NCBI GenBank assembly: GCA_918807975.1
Contig: OU964931.1
Coordinates: 14,332,251 to 14,396,250 of the forward strand
Reading direction: 5' to 3'
Length of the DNA: 64,000 bases
From: Aplidium turbinatum
Taxonomy: Eukaryota; Chordata; Ascidiacea; Aplousobranchia; Polyclinidae
In this document: positions 23,050-35,900 of the stretch, piece by piece
How the letters are laid out: every line of letters starts with the position of its first letter
Position numbering within the stretch: position 1 is the stretch's first letter
The notes under the pieces: generated by a model
Seen by the model: only the letters and a program-made list of their open reading frames with translations
Database searches by the model: none
What the model was told of the DNA's origin: nothing
Program-made: the position numbers and the translations under genes

Positions 23050-26000
23050 TAGGGTGATGACTAAAAAAAAATTTTTTTGCCTGCTATGGGAATCGATGAA
23101 CTTTTTTATGTGTACCAAGAATGTGAAATTTTTTTTTTAAAATTTTTCAAAAACCTCCCCCACCAATTGATATTTCTGACGTCACCTAGGTACATTTTTC
23201 TCCTTTTTTATTCCTCATGCATTGTTTAAACTTGTTGCAGACTCCTTACCATATTAAAAAGGTGGCCCACAGTATGGTGCAGATTTTGAAAAAAAAATTG
23301 TCGAAAAAAGTCAAGGGGGTTCTGAGATTTTACCCTTTTTGTCATTATTTTTTGCAACAGCGCCTCTAGCGGACATTTTTAATTAGTGTAACTTCAAGAA
23401 TTCTTAAGCGATTTCGGTAAATTTTTTTGTCAACAAGCTCATTTTGAATGCTGAGGAGGTTTATTGTTACTTTATTTTGATATATTTTTTGCCTAGTCTA
23501 TTTAATGGGCCTATATCATGCAATTTATCATGCAATTGAATTCAAGTTAGCCTAGTTATTGGGTTAGCTGTTTAGTTACTGGTATTGGGTTTTGGAGTTG
23601 GGGGTGCTTGCAACTGGTTGTTTTGGATTGCATATCATGAGTGAGATAAATTTCTGCCACTCCTTTTACATTTGTGCGGTAGCTCATTCTTTATGTACTT
23701 TGATGGTAATAAACATGGTGAACCAATGTTTCGTTAATCCTTGTCCATACAACTGTTACGAAATTGAATAATGGGCCTATAGATTGTTAATTAGCTGTAA
23801 ATGTGGTCCAGAGCAGTTAATATCGTAATTATATGGCATAAAGATTATCATTTTTGGTTTTGTTAGGAATTACCTGTAACCTATACCATACTTTTAAAAA
23901 TATGTCGTTTTTGAAATCAAATACTGCTGTATCCAAGAACAAAGGAATTTGGGCTGCAAATCTACCTTCCTCCAGCTACACCAAACGACGAGACCTGCCA
24001 AGAATGGAGAATTTGAATACCTGTGTTCGGCTGCCATCAAATCACCAGGTTTTAGGTCGATATCATGTGCTGCTGGAAGCTGAAAAGCTAAAAAAAGTAA
24101 GAATGGCAACAATGCAAGAAGAACTGACCCAGTTGTGGCAAACATTTAGTTTTCCAGTTCTCAGTAAACAGGCAATCATTGCCCGTTTAGACAAGTTGGT
24201 TTCACAATACGAAAAATCTAAACGAAGGCCAAACGAAAAATTTAAAGAAGATTTACCTATCATTTTTGATATTACTAAGAGTGATGGAAAGTGGCTGTCT
24301 AACGAAGATAAAGAGCTTTACAAAAAGCAAATTGAGTCACGTGGAAGAGTTGGCTACACCACTCTGAAACCTTCCCCACTCTCTGCAATACACCCTTCAA
24401 AAAGGCTAAAGTTACAAATTCCTCCTGCTTCAACAATAGCTGAGTTGTCCAGCAAAGATGGCGATTCTAAAAGTGACAGGGCCTCCAGTTATTCCGAGAG
24501 CACAATATCAGAAGAAGAAGAAGATGGGTTTGAAAAGAAGATGAGATCGTCAACATTGTCAGCAACAAAAATGGTGGTTCGCCATTCTTTGTCCACGCAC
24601 AAAGCATCGGGTGTGTGCTCCACTCTGAATGAAGAAGGGGTTACTCTCCCTACTCCATCGCAGTCTGGCGTGTGGCGTAGTGTTATAAGAGCTGGAAACA
24701 ACGAAAAGGATAAAATAAAGTTGCTGTTGAAAGAAGGAAAATATTACTGTCTCCATTTTGATGGAAAAAGGTTGTCTGGGGAGGAGTTTCAGGTGGTTTG
24801 CCTCCAAAGAGAAACAAATGAGGTCAAACTTGGAATACTAAAGTGCAAAAGTGGATCTGCTCAAGATATTTATAATGAATTGGAACAAATTTTGAATGAA
24901 TATGAAGCCTGGTCCAGTATCAAAATGATTATTTGTGACACAACCGCTGTGAATACTGGTCGACTAAATGGTATAGTGGTGAAATTACAAACAAAAATGG
25001 TTGAGATGGGACTGGATCGACCACAATATATTGGTTGTCAACACCATATACTGGACAGAATTCTGAAGCATGTCTTGGATTTCTTTGTCAGCAAACATTC
25101 CACCAAACCAACTCTGAGTTACAAGTTTATTGATGATATCTCCGAAAGATATGAAGAATTGCAGAGATATTACAGTGGAGAAGTTTGTGTCAACATCAAT
25201 GAAAATCCTGGTTGGAGAGATGATTTCAAATTCTTATATGAGCTGTGTCGTTTTTTTCAATTTTATAAGGTGAGCTAAAATTTGAACATGCTGTGCTGTA
25301 AGATTACTAAATGTACATCTTCTAATAAATCAATTTAAAATTCATAATTTTACAGTTGCATCATGTTTTTCCTCAAATAAAATGGAGAAAACTACCTTCT
25401 TTGCACAATGCTAGATGGAATTCACGAGCAATTTATACTTTAATTGCATACTTCTTGATCCCGCAATGGAGAGGAAAATTAGAAATCCCATGTCACTTTA
25501 TTGCTAATGGATGGCAAGAGCAATGGTTTTCTGACCAAAGATACTCAGATGAGGCATACCCAAAATTGTTATTGGCTGTTGAAGGAATCAAAGTAAGTAA
25601 AACTAGTGTTTAACCATAGTGAACCGTGATATTTTGAAGTAACTTTATGGTACCGGTACCATTTATATCATAAAAGCATCATCCTCATCAAATTTGTACT
25701 CTTGAATAGCCAAAACAATGTTTATGAAATAGTTCAAGGTTATACCGGACTACCAATACCAACAGTAAATTAGGCTTCAACAAATATGTTTTATGTTAAG
25801 TGTGACGGTGCACTCAAATGCTTGAAAACACATTGGAACCAGGATTGCTCTGTTCTCGACATCCCTCGCTCGAATATGATTGCTGAAAGAGCTGTTAAGC
25901 TGATGGAAGAACTCCATAAGAAGTGCACCAAAGAAAAATATTTGAGTGTGAAATTTGTTGCATGCAACAAATTGTGAAGCTGTTAAAGACAAAGTATTGT

Positions 26001-26714
26001 GTGTACTAATACTTTGTGCACCTGTACTGCATCTAAATGATTTTGTCACAATACAATTTGCCATTCATATTACTAAGTAACTGATTGTGAGTCATGTGTA
26101 GTAGTGTAGTACGTTAGGAAAATAAGTAGAGTAATTTTTATTGATTACATTGAAACATTGCAAAAGAACATGGAAATATACGATAAATTTGGGTATCATG
26201 CAGTCGATTTGAGGATTTTGCAAGTTTTACACTAAAAAAAACAAATTACTGCCATCTAGTGGTAAAAATGTAACAACTAACACACTACCAAGTCACCCAG
26301 TATCAAAAATAAACCATCTGACAAAAAAAATTTGTCGAAATCGCTTAAGAATTCTTCAAGTTACACTAATTAAAAATTGTCCGCTAGAGGCGCTGTTGCA
26401 AAAAATAATGACAAAAAGGGTAAAATCTCTGGACCCCCTTGACTTTTTTTGACAATTTTTTTTTCAAAATCTGCACCATACTGTGCGCCACCTTTCTAGT
26501 ATGGTAAGGAGTCTGTAACAAGTTTAAACAATGTATGAGGAGTAAAAAAGGAGAAAAATGTACTTAGGTGACGTCAGAAATATCAATTGGTGGGGGAGGT
26601 TTTTGAAAAATTTAAAAAAAAAAATTTCACATTCTTGGTACACATAAAAAAGTTCATCGTTTCCCATAGCAGGCATTTTCAATTTCCTCAAAAAAAAATT
26701 TAGTCATCACCCTA
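23050..26714 (+). mobile_element. hAT-like transposon with ~385-bp TIRs and spliced gene
   Basis: The TIRs run about 23050-23433 and 26325-26714, begin TAGGGTGATGACTAAA and are roughly 95% alike by eye. An exact 8-bp duplication, ATGGGCAG, lies at 23042-23049 and 26715-26722. The element encodes a multi-exon protein (next entry). The 8-bp duplication, together with the order of D, D, CxxH, RW and E motifs, suggests a divergent branch of the hAT superfamily. It inserted into an older hAT. Confidence 0.9.
23902..25976 (+). CDS. Transposase-like protein of the long-TIR element
   Basis: Exon 1 is 23902-25269, starting MSFLKSNTAVSKNKG and ending at an AAG/GTGAGC donor. Exon 2 is 25356-25592, ending at AAA/GTAAGT. 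A likely exon 3 starts near 25806 (CDGALKCLK) and ends at 25976 with VACNKL. Motifs in order are LHFDGK (about residue 290), IICDTTAVNTG (about 355), IGCQHHILDRIL (about 385), LHNARWNSRAIYTL in exon 2, and NMIAERAVKLM in exon 3. The HARW-type RW motif, the CxxH pair and the terminal ERAV match the arrangement of hAT-like RNase H transposases. The N-terminal half is charged and Ser-rich with an acidic SEEEED run and no clear zinc finger. Exons 1 and 2 are open; the segment between RW and E is shorter than expected, so an exon may be missed or lost. Confidence 0.7.
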
Positions 26715-28312
26715 ATGGGCAGCTTACCACAGAGTACATCGCGATTTTACTAGAGTCTAGTAAAAATCACGATTTTACCATGGTTTGTCTAGTTACTCGT
26801 AATCGTAACTAGACAAACCAGAACACCCTGGGCAAAAATACTGCATTTTTTAAGCAAAAGTTGGACTTGAGGTCGCGATTTTTGTTGATATTTGTGAATA
26901 AAAAGTTAAATTTTCAAACATTGTTTGAGCAGCTAAGACTACAGCAGCTAAGCTAAGACTTGAGCAGCTAAGACGCAAGTTGAGAGCTACTGCACGCGAT
27001 GTCTTTGACACAGTTGGATCATTTCTGCAAAATCATGGCATTCCTTGGGAAAATGTTTGTGGTGTTTGCACAGACGGTGCTCTAGCAATGCTGGGATGTA
27101 CTGTAGGTCTGGATTTCAACGTTTGGTAATCAATGCATCACCGAAAGCCATCGGAACTCACTGTATGATTCATCGACAAGTGTTAGCAACGAAGACTTTG
27201 CCACAAGAATTCCAAGATAGGCTACAATGAAAAGCGTTGTAAGTGTCGTGAATTTTGTAAAAGCTAGTGCTTTAAACAGTCGCCTATTTTCAAAAGTTTG
27301 CAGTGAGTTGGATGCATCCAATAATGTTCTGTTATTTCACACTCGTGTGAGATTGTTGTCTAGAGACAAAGTTTTGAAACGTGTTTTTGATCTTCGTGAT
27401 GAACTGATGAATTAAAAACATTTTTTAATCAAAAATCTAAACCACAATTTGAAGCACTTTTCGGCGACAAAAGCCAACTTCACAAAATTGCTTACTTGGT
27501 TGACATATTTGCAATCTTAAAAGTTAAATTTGTTTCTCCAAGGACCAAATGCAACATGCCTAGATTTGTCAGAAAAGATCCGAGCATTCCAGTTGAAACT
27601 TCAACTTTGGCAAAAAAAATTGGATGAAAATAGAATTTACATGTTGCCGAACTTATCTGCTTTCTTTGAGGAAAATGATATTGAACAAGAAACAATGAAT
27701 AGAGCAATACTTTCTGTCAAAGTACACTTCAAAATTCTTGAGGAAGAAATTTCAAGGTATTTTCCTAATTTACCTGACACACCATTTGCCCTTGCTAGAA
27801 GCCCATTCATCATCAGAGTTGAAGATGTTCCTGAGAATGCACAAGAGGAGTTCATTGAATTCATTACCAGCGATGCAGCAAAAACTGATTTTTCTTCAAT
27901 GTCAGTTACCAAATTTTGGATCAAAAGTTTGCAATCATATCCCGTTCTATCTGAGATCGCATTGCGCCTGATTCTTCCTTTTCCAACAACATACCTTTGT
28001 GAAACAGACTTTTCAAGCTTGTTGGTTAGCCTATCAAATCTAAATACAGGAGCAGACTTGATGCAGAAAATGATCTGCGTTGTGCTCTTGCAAAGATTGC
28101 TCCAAGTCACCGCAACTTGGCAAATGTTATAAAAGGGTCACGGCACCAAAAAGGTTGGGAACCGCTGCATTAGAATATAGCAAGTGAGCAGTTTCAGGGA
28201 TAAGCAAAAACTCGATATTTTGAAAAAATTTAAACCAGGTGAACCAGGGTCAAACGTTAATATTTTTTTGTAAAATTTGGCGTAGGAGATACATTTACCA
28301 AAAAGAACAATA

Positions 28313-30043
28313 GGGGAGATGTGGGACCAATGATACAAGGGGACCAATACAACACAGCTCGTTTTTGATCCCTACTAAAAATTAACTTTTTTTTTGATAG
28401 TTATTGGAACGAGATTACATAAACCTTCTTTGCCACGAGGTTTGAAAGTTAGGTTGTTGCAAATGCAGAAATGAGAGACAAAAGTATGTTTTTGGCAGGC
28501 AAAAGTAAAATGTAGTACTTCTGGAAAACTTTCAATATTATGTTCAAGTGTTTATTATAGCAAATGCTAAGTTTTTCATGTACTACGTAGGAAGGTATTT
28601 TACAAGATTGGTAGGCTTTATGAGAAATAATAAGTCGAGTTTTGTGAAACTATCGTTTAATTCAAAGTTTTTGAGATGGGGGAGCTTTGAGACACTGTTA
28701 ATTGAGACCATGTCTCAAAGGTCCCTGTCTGAATTTGAAAGTATTTTTTGCAGAAAATGCCTATGTTAAAGCCATCCGAAGGCTTAAAAAGGAATTTTTC
28801 AAATGAAGCTTCAAATAATGCTTTGCATGACATTGTTTAATATAACTTATCTGTGAGAAAAGCTGCCAAAAAACATAAATTTGATCATACCACTTTTGGC
28901 AGATACTTGAAGGATGGATGAAAAATGAGCCATTTTCTGAAGTGTTGTCACACTTCATTAAATTTATGAATTTCTCCAAATCAATCTAGGTATTTCTGGA
29001 AACGTAGCCTACAATGTGAGAATTCTGTAACTTCTGATGAGCATCACCAAACAGGAGAAACTGAGCCTTGTACCTCAGCTTCCTTACAAAAAAATGATTC
29101 GATTTTGTTATCTTCAATACGGCCATATCCAAAAGCAGTTGCAAAGGGAAGAAAGAAAAAATCACGAAAACGTAAATCAGTTGTGAAAATCTTCAGAATC
29201 TAACACAAGCAGTGTTGTGGAAGTTCATCTAGAAACTGACGTTGAGAGTGTTTGCACCGATACCAGTGATGTTTCATGTAAAGAAAATGCATTGCAAAAC
29301 ATAATTCCTGATTGTCTTTCTGCTGGAACCTATGTAGTGGCCAAAGTTCATGCAAATGCAGATGTTAAATTTAAACATTTCATCGGCCGGCTTGCACATG
29401 GACCTGATCAAGATAATGACTATGAAATGGAGTTTTTAAAACTAAATTGAGAAAACATCGGACAAAATGAAGGATTGTTTTGTGTTCCCAGGAAATGAAA
29501 ATGTGGCTTGTGTGTCTCATTGTGATATTGTATGTCTTCTGCCAGACCCAACCTCTGTTGCCAAAACGAAACGCTTGTGTGGTGTTTTGAAATTTGCAAT
29601 AAACTTGTCACAATATCACATTGCTGTCTGTGACGACCCCTCCCCAGCCAACTGTTACTGTTTAAACAATTTTGTATTGAATCAGCTTGTTCGTTCTTCC
29701 ATCTGTCCATGTTCGTTCTAGAAACTTCTTGTTCTTTGGTTTTACACGAAATGCAATCTTTCTTCAGAAAAAGTACAGTTTTCGTGTAAGTAGTAAACCT
29801 GTCTCATTGGTCCCAATGGTGTGTTGCAAAGGTCCCACCCAGGTGGGACCAATGATACAAAAAAGTGAACTTTTAAAAAGTGAAATAATTTTTTAATCTG
29901 TGGTCCAATCCGAAGCCTTAGCTATGCATAAATACAGTAAGAAGATGTGCTTCCCTCAAACGCTTAAGTAGCCCTGTACTGCGAAAATCACGCGCGACAA
30001 CGGAAAAAATACCCATTTTGTTTCATTGGTCCCACATCTCCCC
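28313..30043 (+). mobile_element. pogo-type (HTH_psq) DNA transposon, internally deleted
   Basis: TIRs begin GGGGAGATGTGGGACCAATG, flanked by TA at 28311-28312 and 30044-30045. At 28758-28915 a frame reads EGLKRNFSNEASNNALHDIV, then LSVRKAAKKHKFDHTTFGRYL, a pipsqueak-type helix-turn-helix. Near 29095-29165 there is IRPYPKAVAKGRKKKSRKRK, typical of the tail of such transposases. The frames at 29217-29450 and 29467-29721 (YVVAKVHANADVKFKHFIG; NENVACVSHCDIVCLLP) match their C-terminal domain. The DDE catalytic core is absent and stops are present, so the copy is non-autonomous. The motif TTGGTCCC recurs internally near 29808, 29842 and 30026. Confidence 0.82.
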
Positions 30044-30390
30044 TATTACAAACTGACGAAAGATCCAAAGAAAAAATTTTTTTTCGAGATTTTGAGCCAG
30101 CCTACTAACCACGTGGTCACAAACGCACGCGAAATAGCAGGCTTATTGGTATTGAGCAGGTGTTTTCAAAAAACACGTACGACGTAGGAAGAGAATGTTT
30201 GGTTACGTATGTGCTGATGATTCGAGTCGTCTTTCTGCTGAAGAAAAATTCAAATCGCAATTTTTTCTTGTTCTCACTGATGAGGCCATGTCTTCTGTTT
30301 CTTTGCGCTTTGACCAACTCGTGGAGTGGTACAAGTTCTTTGAAATTCTGTACAACGCTATAGCAGCCTGAAGAAGTGTCTCAGAGAAAA

Positions 30391-30690
30391 TGGTTGGGTT
30401 GGTTGGTTGGTTTTGAATCTTTATCCTCGGACTGACAAAGGCTTGATTGGTTTTCCTGGTAGTTTCGCATACTTGTAGAGGCTCTTGACGCAGGGCCGGT
30501 TACCGAGATTGGCAGAGTGAAGTTTTCCGATTATTGAAGTGTTGTTGCCGGGGAATTATTCCATTCACTAGGTGCCGCTGAATGGAGAGCAGTCCTGAAA
30601 TGCGTTGCTCAAGCGCACACCCCGAGAGTCGAACTTGCACCGCGTGGTCTTGAGCGGGCACATAACCACTGAGCTAATGGGGCGGACAAT
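30391..30690 (-). mobile_element. tRNA-derived SINE, full-length copy
   Basis: Read on the minus strand, the head is CCCCATTAGCTCAGTGGTTA (box A) with AGTTCGACTCTCGGGG (box B). The same body follows as in the 44964-45278 copy, and the tail is (CCAA)n at 30391-30413. It sits between the pogo-type element and a hAT tail. Target duplications are not clear. Confidence 0.85.
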
Positions 30691-31411
30691 GGAACTGGAC
30701 AATTACTGCAAAAAAATAAAAATGGAAGACATTGATGCCAACGAACTAATAATGGAATTGAATAGTTTTATTTATGTCACCGAGAAAGAGAGAGGATTTG
30801 TCATGGCAAGCATTTTTTTAACGTACAAGAACAGCCTTCAGGAGATATATCGGAATCTTAACATCAGAATTCTTTTGACCGACCACACCAGTTACTGTTG
30901 TCAGTGCTGAAAGGACCATCAGCAGAATGAAACTGATCAAGAATATCCTGCGCTTAACCGTGGCAGATGACAGGCTTTCTGCTCTTGCAATTACCATCGA
31001 AAACAAGATTGCCAAATCCCTGGACTATGACCCATTACAATTTGCGCAGAACAAGGCTCGAAAGAAGCGCTTTGCGTAATTATGGAATATATCTCCACAC
31101 TGTCACTGTAGACCTATGTAGCCTATACACAGTGGTGGACGCAGGTAATGTAAAAATTAGCCTTCAACAAAGAAATTAGCGGATTTCCAATAAATTTACT
31201 TTCGCCAACGAGTCCGCTAAAATTTCTAAATATTAACGAAAATGCTAACCCGCTAACCAAAACGTTAGCTTCGCTAATTAGCGGTAGCGGAACTGTGTAT
31301 ACATAATAAGAACCCTGCATGTTGTGTAAAATAAATACCACATTCCAGTTTCTGCATTGGAAGGGGCCCCGGACTTATGTTCGGAGGGGGCCACGTGCTT
31401 TGTTGCTACGG
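30691..31411 (+). mobile_element. hAT transposase C-terminal remnant
   Basis: The plus-strand frames include SAERTISRMKLIKNILRLTV and DDRLSALAITIENKIAKSL near 30900-31030, the hAT dimerisation domain of ZMYM1-like transposases, ending at a stop near 31079. The segment ends with GCTACGGCCCTG at 31411, a plausible hAT right end. The left end is missing, probably displaced by the adjacent SINE. A CAGTGGTGGACGC-type end near 31130 hints at one more small insertion. Confidence 0.65.
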
Positions 31412-32539
31412 CCCTGCCTACGGTACGCCATTAGTGATTAGTGATTATTATCAATACGTTTATCCAAATGAAGGATTTTAAATTGTTTCTGAAATGAAGT
31501 TGTCAAAAAAACGTAACGAGACGCACTTTTATCAAATTTTAAAATAGCACATCGGTAATTTGTATAATAATAATAATGTTAGTTTTTATATAGCGCTGTA
31601 TCCATCGCAGAATGCGTTGCTCCTCAGCGCTTTACAAAGCAGACAGTGTAGTATAAGTAGGCTATGTTTTAACAACAGGAAGTTGTGTTTATAATAGGTC
31701 ATGCATTTGTTCGTGTTACCGTCAGCATCACCAAACTTTTTTTTCAAAGGCTAATTAACAACCACCTTGGTAAAGTTATTTTGATCACTCTTTGATATTT
31801 TATTATGGTTTATAAATATGCAAAGCAGAAAGGTCTGGGCTATTGCATTCGTGTCAAAAGAGAGGTATTAGTATTCCTGCGACAAAACTGTCAATAAATA
31901 GGCCTGCGTGCTATTTACAATCAGCCACGATCAGCTGAGGTAACGTGCGCATCTCGATCACGAGATAAAAAATTTCATGCGTGCTTTTTTATTAAAGTTT
32001 GTCATTGCAGCATTTGTACTCGCAATAAGGTTAAACAGAATTGCCCTATCTGCATTACCACATTTTACCCTTGGTCAAGTTTTAACTAAATTCAACCCAT
32101 GTGACAATAAACAAAATTATAAGCAAGTATTTTCCCTGATTCAACAGAAAGCGCTTTTCCCTTTTGCACGATCTATTTGGGCAACAATACGACTAAAGTA
32201 GGCTACAAGACTTATCATTGTAAACCTTTTTTGTGATCTTTGATGTTGCACTAGATTTCTTTGCATCATACGCTACGTTTCACTCGCTTAATATCATGAT
32301 TATTTTTTTGTTAAATACTCAGTGCAGTGGGTGTGGTATAGATTTCGTGAAAATAATTCAAAAAGTGAAACCAGTCTGCCAAAAAAAAACTGTTTAAAGT
32401 GCTTCAAGCACAAATTTTCGCCCTACCTTTATCATGACCAAGCATACAATTACAACAAGTACGCAATACAGATTGTGAAGCTTGATTTGAGTGCGATAAT
32501 AACATAGCCTACAGGGTGATCAGAAGGTTTCGGCAATGT
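31412..32539. other. Intergenic stretch with a short dispersed repeat
   Basis: No gene is seen. At about 31583-31640 is a TATATAGCGCTG...CAGCGCTTTACAAAG unit, a dispersed motif familiar from many aquatic animal genomes. The open frame at 31977-32201 has no family resemblance and poor codon character, so I do not call it. Confidence 0.4.
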
Positions 32540-32954
32540 GTAATATTTGGTAGCACGACAATTTAAAGCAGACAATTCAAAGCCGAAAATTCAAAGCCGT
32601 TTATTCAAAGCTGATGATTCAAAGACGAAAATTCAAAGCGGTTGATTCAAAGACAACGATTCAAAGACGAAAATTCAAAGCCGTCAATTAAAAGCCGATA
32701 ATTCAAAGCTGAGATTAACGACAAAAAACAAAACAGAGAAAAGCCGACAATTCAAACCTAAAATAGTTCATAAGAAAACAGTTTCAATTTAATTACATAC
32801 CAAAAGCCGACAATTCTAACAGAAAATAGTTCGCAAGAAAACTACATGCCAAAGTTGTGAGCAATTCCACGCAGATACTGAGCCGTTGTTCGAGCATCAT
32901 ACTGTTGCACAATGCGAAAGATCCGTTCATTTAGTTGTTCATATTTCCTTTTTC

Positions 32955-35900
32955 TTGGGGCTCAAGTTGTCAACCTCAAGTTGTCAACCTCCACGTGGTG
33001 AGCCCTGGATTCGACTAATGACAACAAACCGACAAGTAGCAAAGAGAAAGCAAAGCTTATCTGAAGCAAACAACATGCAAATGGAGTTGCAGTCTCCGAT
33101 TAATTCCGACCCCGATCAAGCGCCCTTATTAGGGCGGACATCAACGAATGTCGTAAGGGAAGGAATAACCTTGCTGCAGCTCAATGTGGAAGGCTTTTCA
33201 AGAGCCAAGTCTACAGTTTTAGAACACCTGATTGAACCCTTGCAACCGACTGCCATCCTGCTCCAAGAAACTCACTGTGTGGATGTTTCGCGCCTGAAGA
33301 TAACGGGCTTCCAACTTGCCTCCTACACTCTTAGTAAAATCCATGGAGTTGCGACGTTTGTGCACAGTGCTGCAAATTGGTCACATGTGTCCTCTTCTGA
33401 TGATAGTGACTCAGACATAGAGTGGGTCGCTACTACTATCGAGAGCGTATGCGTTGTTAACGTCTACAAGTCACCACAGACAAGATTTCTGAACGATTCG
33501 ATCCCGAACTTCAGTTCCCCATGCATGTACGCTGGCGACTTCAACTGCCACAGCATTCAATGGGGTTATAACATCACTAACTCTGATGGGACAGTTTTGG
33601 AAGATTGGGCATCCCTCGTAGAGGCTCAGCTTCTGCACGACCCAAAACAACCTGATAGTTTCCGCTCTGCCAGATGGGGTACCACATCTAACCCCGATTT
33701 GGCCTTTGTGAAGCTTGGCGGAATCCTCCCGCATCGTGCTGTACTGGAGAAATTCCCTCGGTCCCAACACCGACCCTCACTGATTCTCCCTTCTAACCCA
33801 ATTCGACCAGTACCAACCAAATACATCCCAAGATGGAACTTCCGGAAAGCGGACTGGGAAAAGTACACCGACCTTGTAGAGCAGCAATGTAACCAGATTC
33901 CTGAAGCAAACACCGTAGGAGTGGACGCAGCATACAAAAAATTCTGTCAACACCTCATCAAGGCAGCCAAGCTATCCATCCCAAGGAGCTGCAGGAGAAA
34001 TTTTATCCCAACCTGGGATAACGAGTGTCAGCAAAAATATGATATTTTTATGTCATCCGAACCTGGCTTGACAGCTGCGGCAGCCGCTACTGACTTAACA
34101 GACTGCATCAACAGGAAAAAAAGAGATAGATGGGAGGAATCCGTCGCTGGAATAGACTTCACCCACTCAAGTCGGAAAGCCTGGTCAACGCTCAACCGCC
34201 TCACAGGCAGGACCACGAAACCAAAGCCATGCCCTATAACGGCCAACTCCATAGCGAAACAACTTCTCGCAAATGGCCAATATCAAGGAGCTGATAAAGC
34301 GCATGCCAGAGCAGTGAAAAATGAAATCAACCAACTATGGAAGGTACCCAGTTCAAGCTGTTTCCTATCTACCTCTTTTAACATCTCTGAGTTAGACGCA
34401 GCCATCAAACACCTAAAAACTGGCAAATCACAAGGCCCAGACAAAATCCCACCAGAGCTAATTAAACATATTGGACCACTCGCACGAGAGTGGCTGCGAC
34501 AGCTCATGTCATTCTGCCTAAAGAAGTTGCTCCTCCCAAAGATCTGGAGGAAAGCTAACATCATAGCCATTAGAAAGCCCAACAAGCCAGCTGATAACCC
34601 TAAAAGTTACAGGCCCATTTCCCTGCTCTGTGTGCCATACAAGTTACTTGAGCGTCTCTTACTGAGCAGACTCGAACCAATCGTTGACCCAAAGCTGCCA
34701 GAAGAACAAGCTGGATTCCGACGCGGCCGATGCACAACTGACCAGGTTGTCAAGCTTACTGATGACATCGAAAGTGGTTTTGAAGCCCGTGAGAAGGTGG
34801 GTGTTGTCCTAGTGGATCTTACAGCAGCCTATGACACTGTGTGGCACCGTGGTCTTACTATGAAGCTATTACAGCTCATTCCTGACCGACACATGGTTAA
34901 GTTTCTGGTAGAGACCATCTCGAACCGTACCTTCATACTGCATACCAACGAGGGAAAACCCAGCAGACCACGCCGCCTGAAAAATGGCGTCCCCCAAGGG
35001 TCAACACTATCGCCACTCCTATTTAATATCTATATAAGTGACCTCCCATGCACTACATCGCAACAGTATGGCTATGCGGATGATCTAGCTCTTCTATATG
35101 CTCACAGGAACTGGCATGAGGTGGAAAGAAAACTTGAAATTGACCTGAAACTGGTGGCTGACTATCTGGACAAGTGGAGGCTCAAACTGAATGCGTCGAA
35201 AACAACAATCTCTGCTTTCCATCTAAATAATCGGGAATCTCAGCGTCAACTGTCTGTCTCGCTAAAAGGAAATCCTTTACCATACACTGCAAACCCAACT
35301 TACCTTGGAGTAAAACTTGACCGGCAGTTGACCTACAGACCCCACATCGAGTCACTCCGTGCCAAGGTTACCTCGCGAAATAACCTCTTGAGAAGCCTAG
35401 CAGGAACAGGATGGGGAGCCCGAGCATCAACCTTGCGTACAAGTGCACTAGCCTTGGTCTACAGCTCAGCCGAATATGCCTCAGCTGTGTGGAACCGCAG
35501 CAGACACACAAAAAAGATGGATGTATGCATTAACGACACCTTGCGCATCATCACTGGCTGTCTCCGCCCCACACCTACTGCTTATCTGCCAACTTTGGCT
35601 GGCATTGCTCCTGCTCATGTCCGTAGGGAAGAAGCCTCTTACAAACTGGCTCTACATGCGAGACTCGATCCTCAACACCTTCTCCACAGTCACTCCCAAA
35701 CAAATGGACCAGTCAGACCTCAACGCCTATCATCAAGGCGCCCATTCCATCGATACGCTATACAACTTGTGGATAAGAACTTCAGCTGCATGGAAACATG
35801 GGCCCAAGAATGGAACGAGCTGCCACATATCCCTCCCCAGTTTTCAGTTATGCCAGCACTCTCCATCCCTCCTGGAGCAGACCTCTCAAGAAAGGCATGG

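Larger units (their letters stand above)
22913..28167 (+). mobile_element. Decayed hAT transposon, host of a nested element
   Basis: The ends are CAGCAGTTCCCAACC and GGTTGGGAACCGCTG, with an exact 8-bp duplication, CATTAGAA, at 22905-22912 and 28168-28175. The interior right of the nested element (26723-28140) carries plus-strand pieces of a ZBED5/FAM200-like hAT transposase: GIPWENVCGVCTDGALAM, IGTHCMIHRQVLATKTL, LNSRLFSKVCSELD, then a C-terminal part with FPTTYLCETDFSSL. The N-terminal part is missing and several stops and frameshifts are present. An inner hairpin (GTTTGTCTAGTTAC with its inverse) lies at about 26781-26822. Confidence 0.9.

Noticed and set aside
31977-32201. Possible small secreted protein
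   Set aside because: A single short frame with no splice partners, no family resemblance and ordinary intergenic composition.
32549-32735. CRISPR-like array
   Set aside because: The short spaced repeats are the tandem units of the MULE terminal repeat; the spacers are 4 nt and the genome is eukaryotic.
32886-33017. Upstream ATG of the long LINE frame
   Set aside because: This part lies left of the 12-bp target duplication and belongs to the antisense of the MULE gene.
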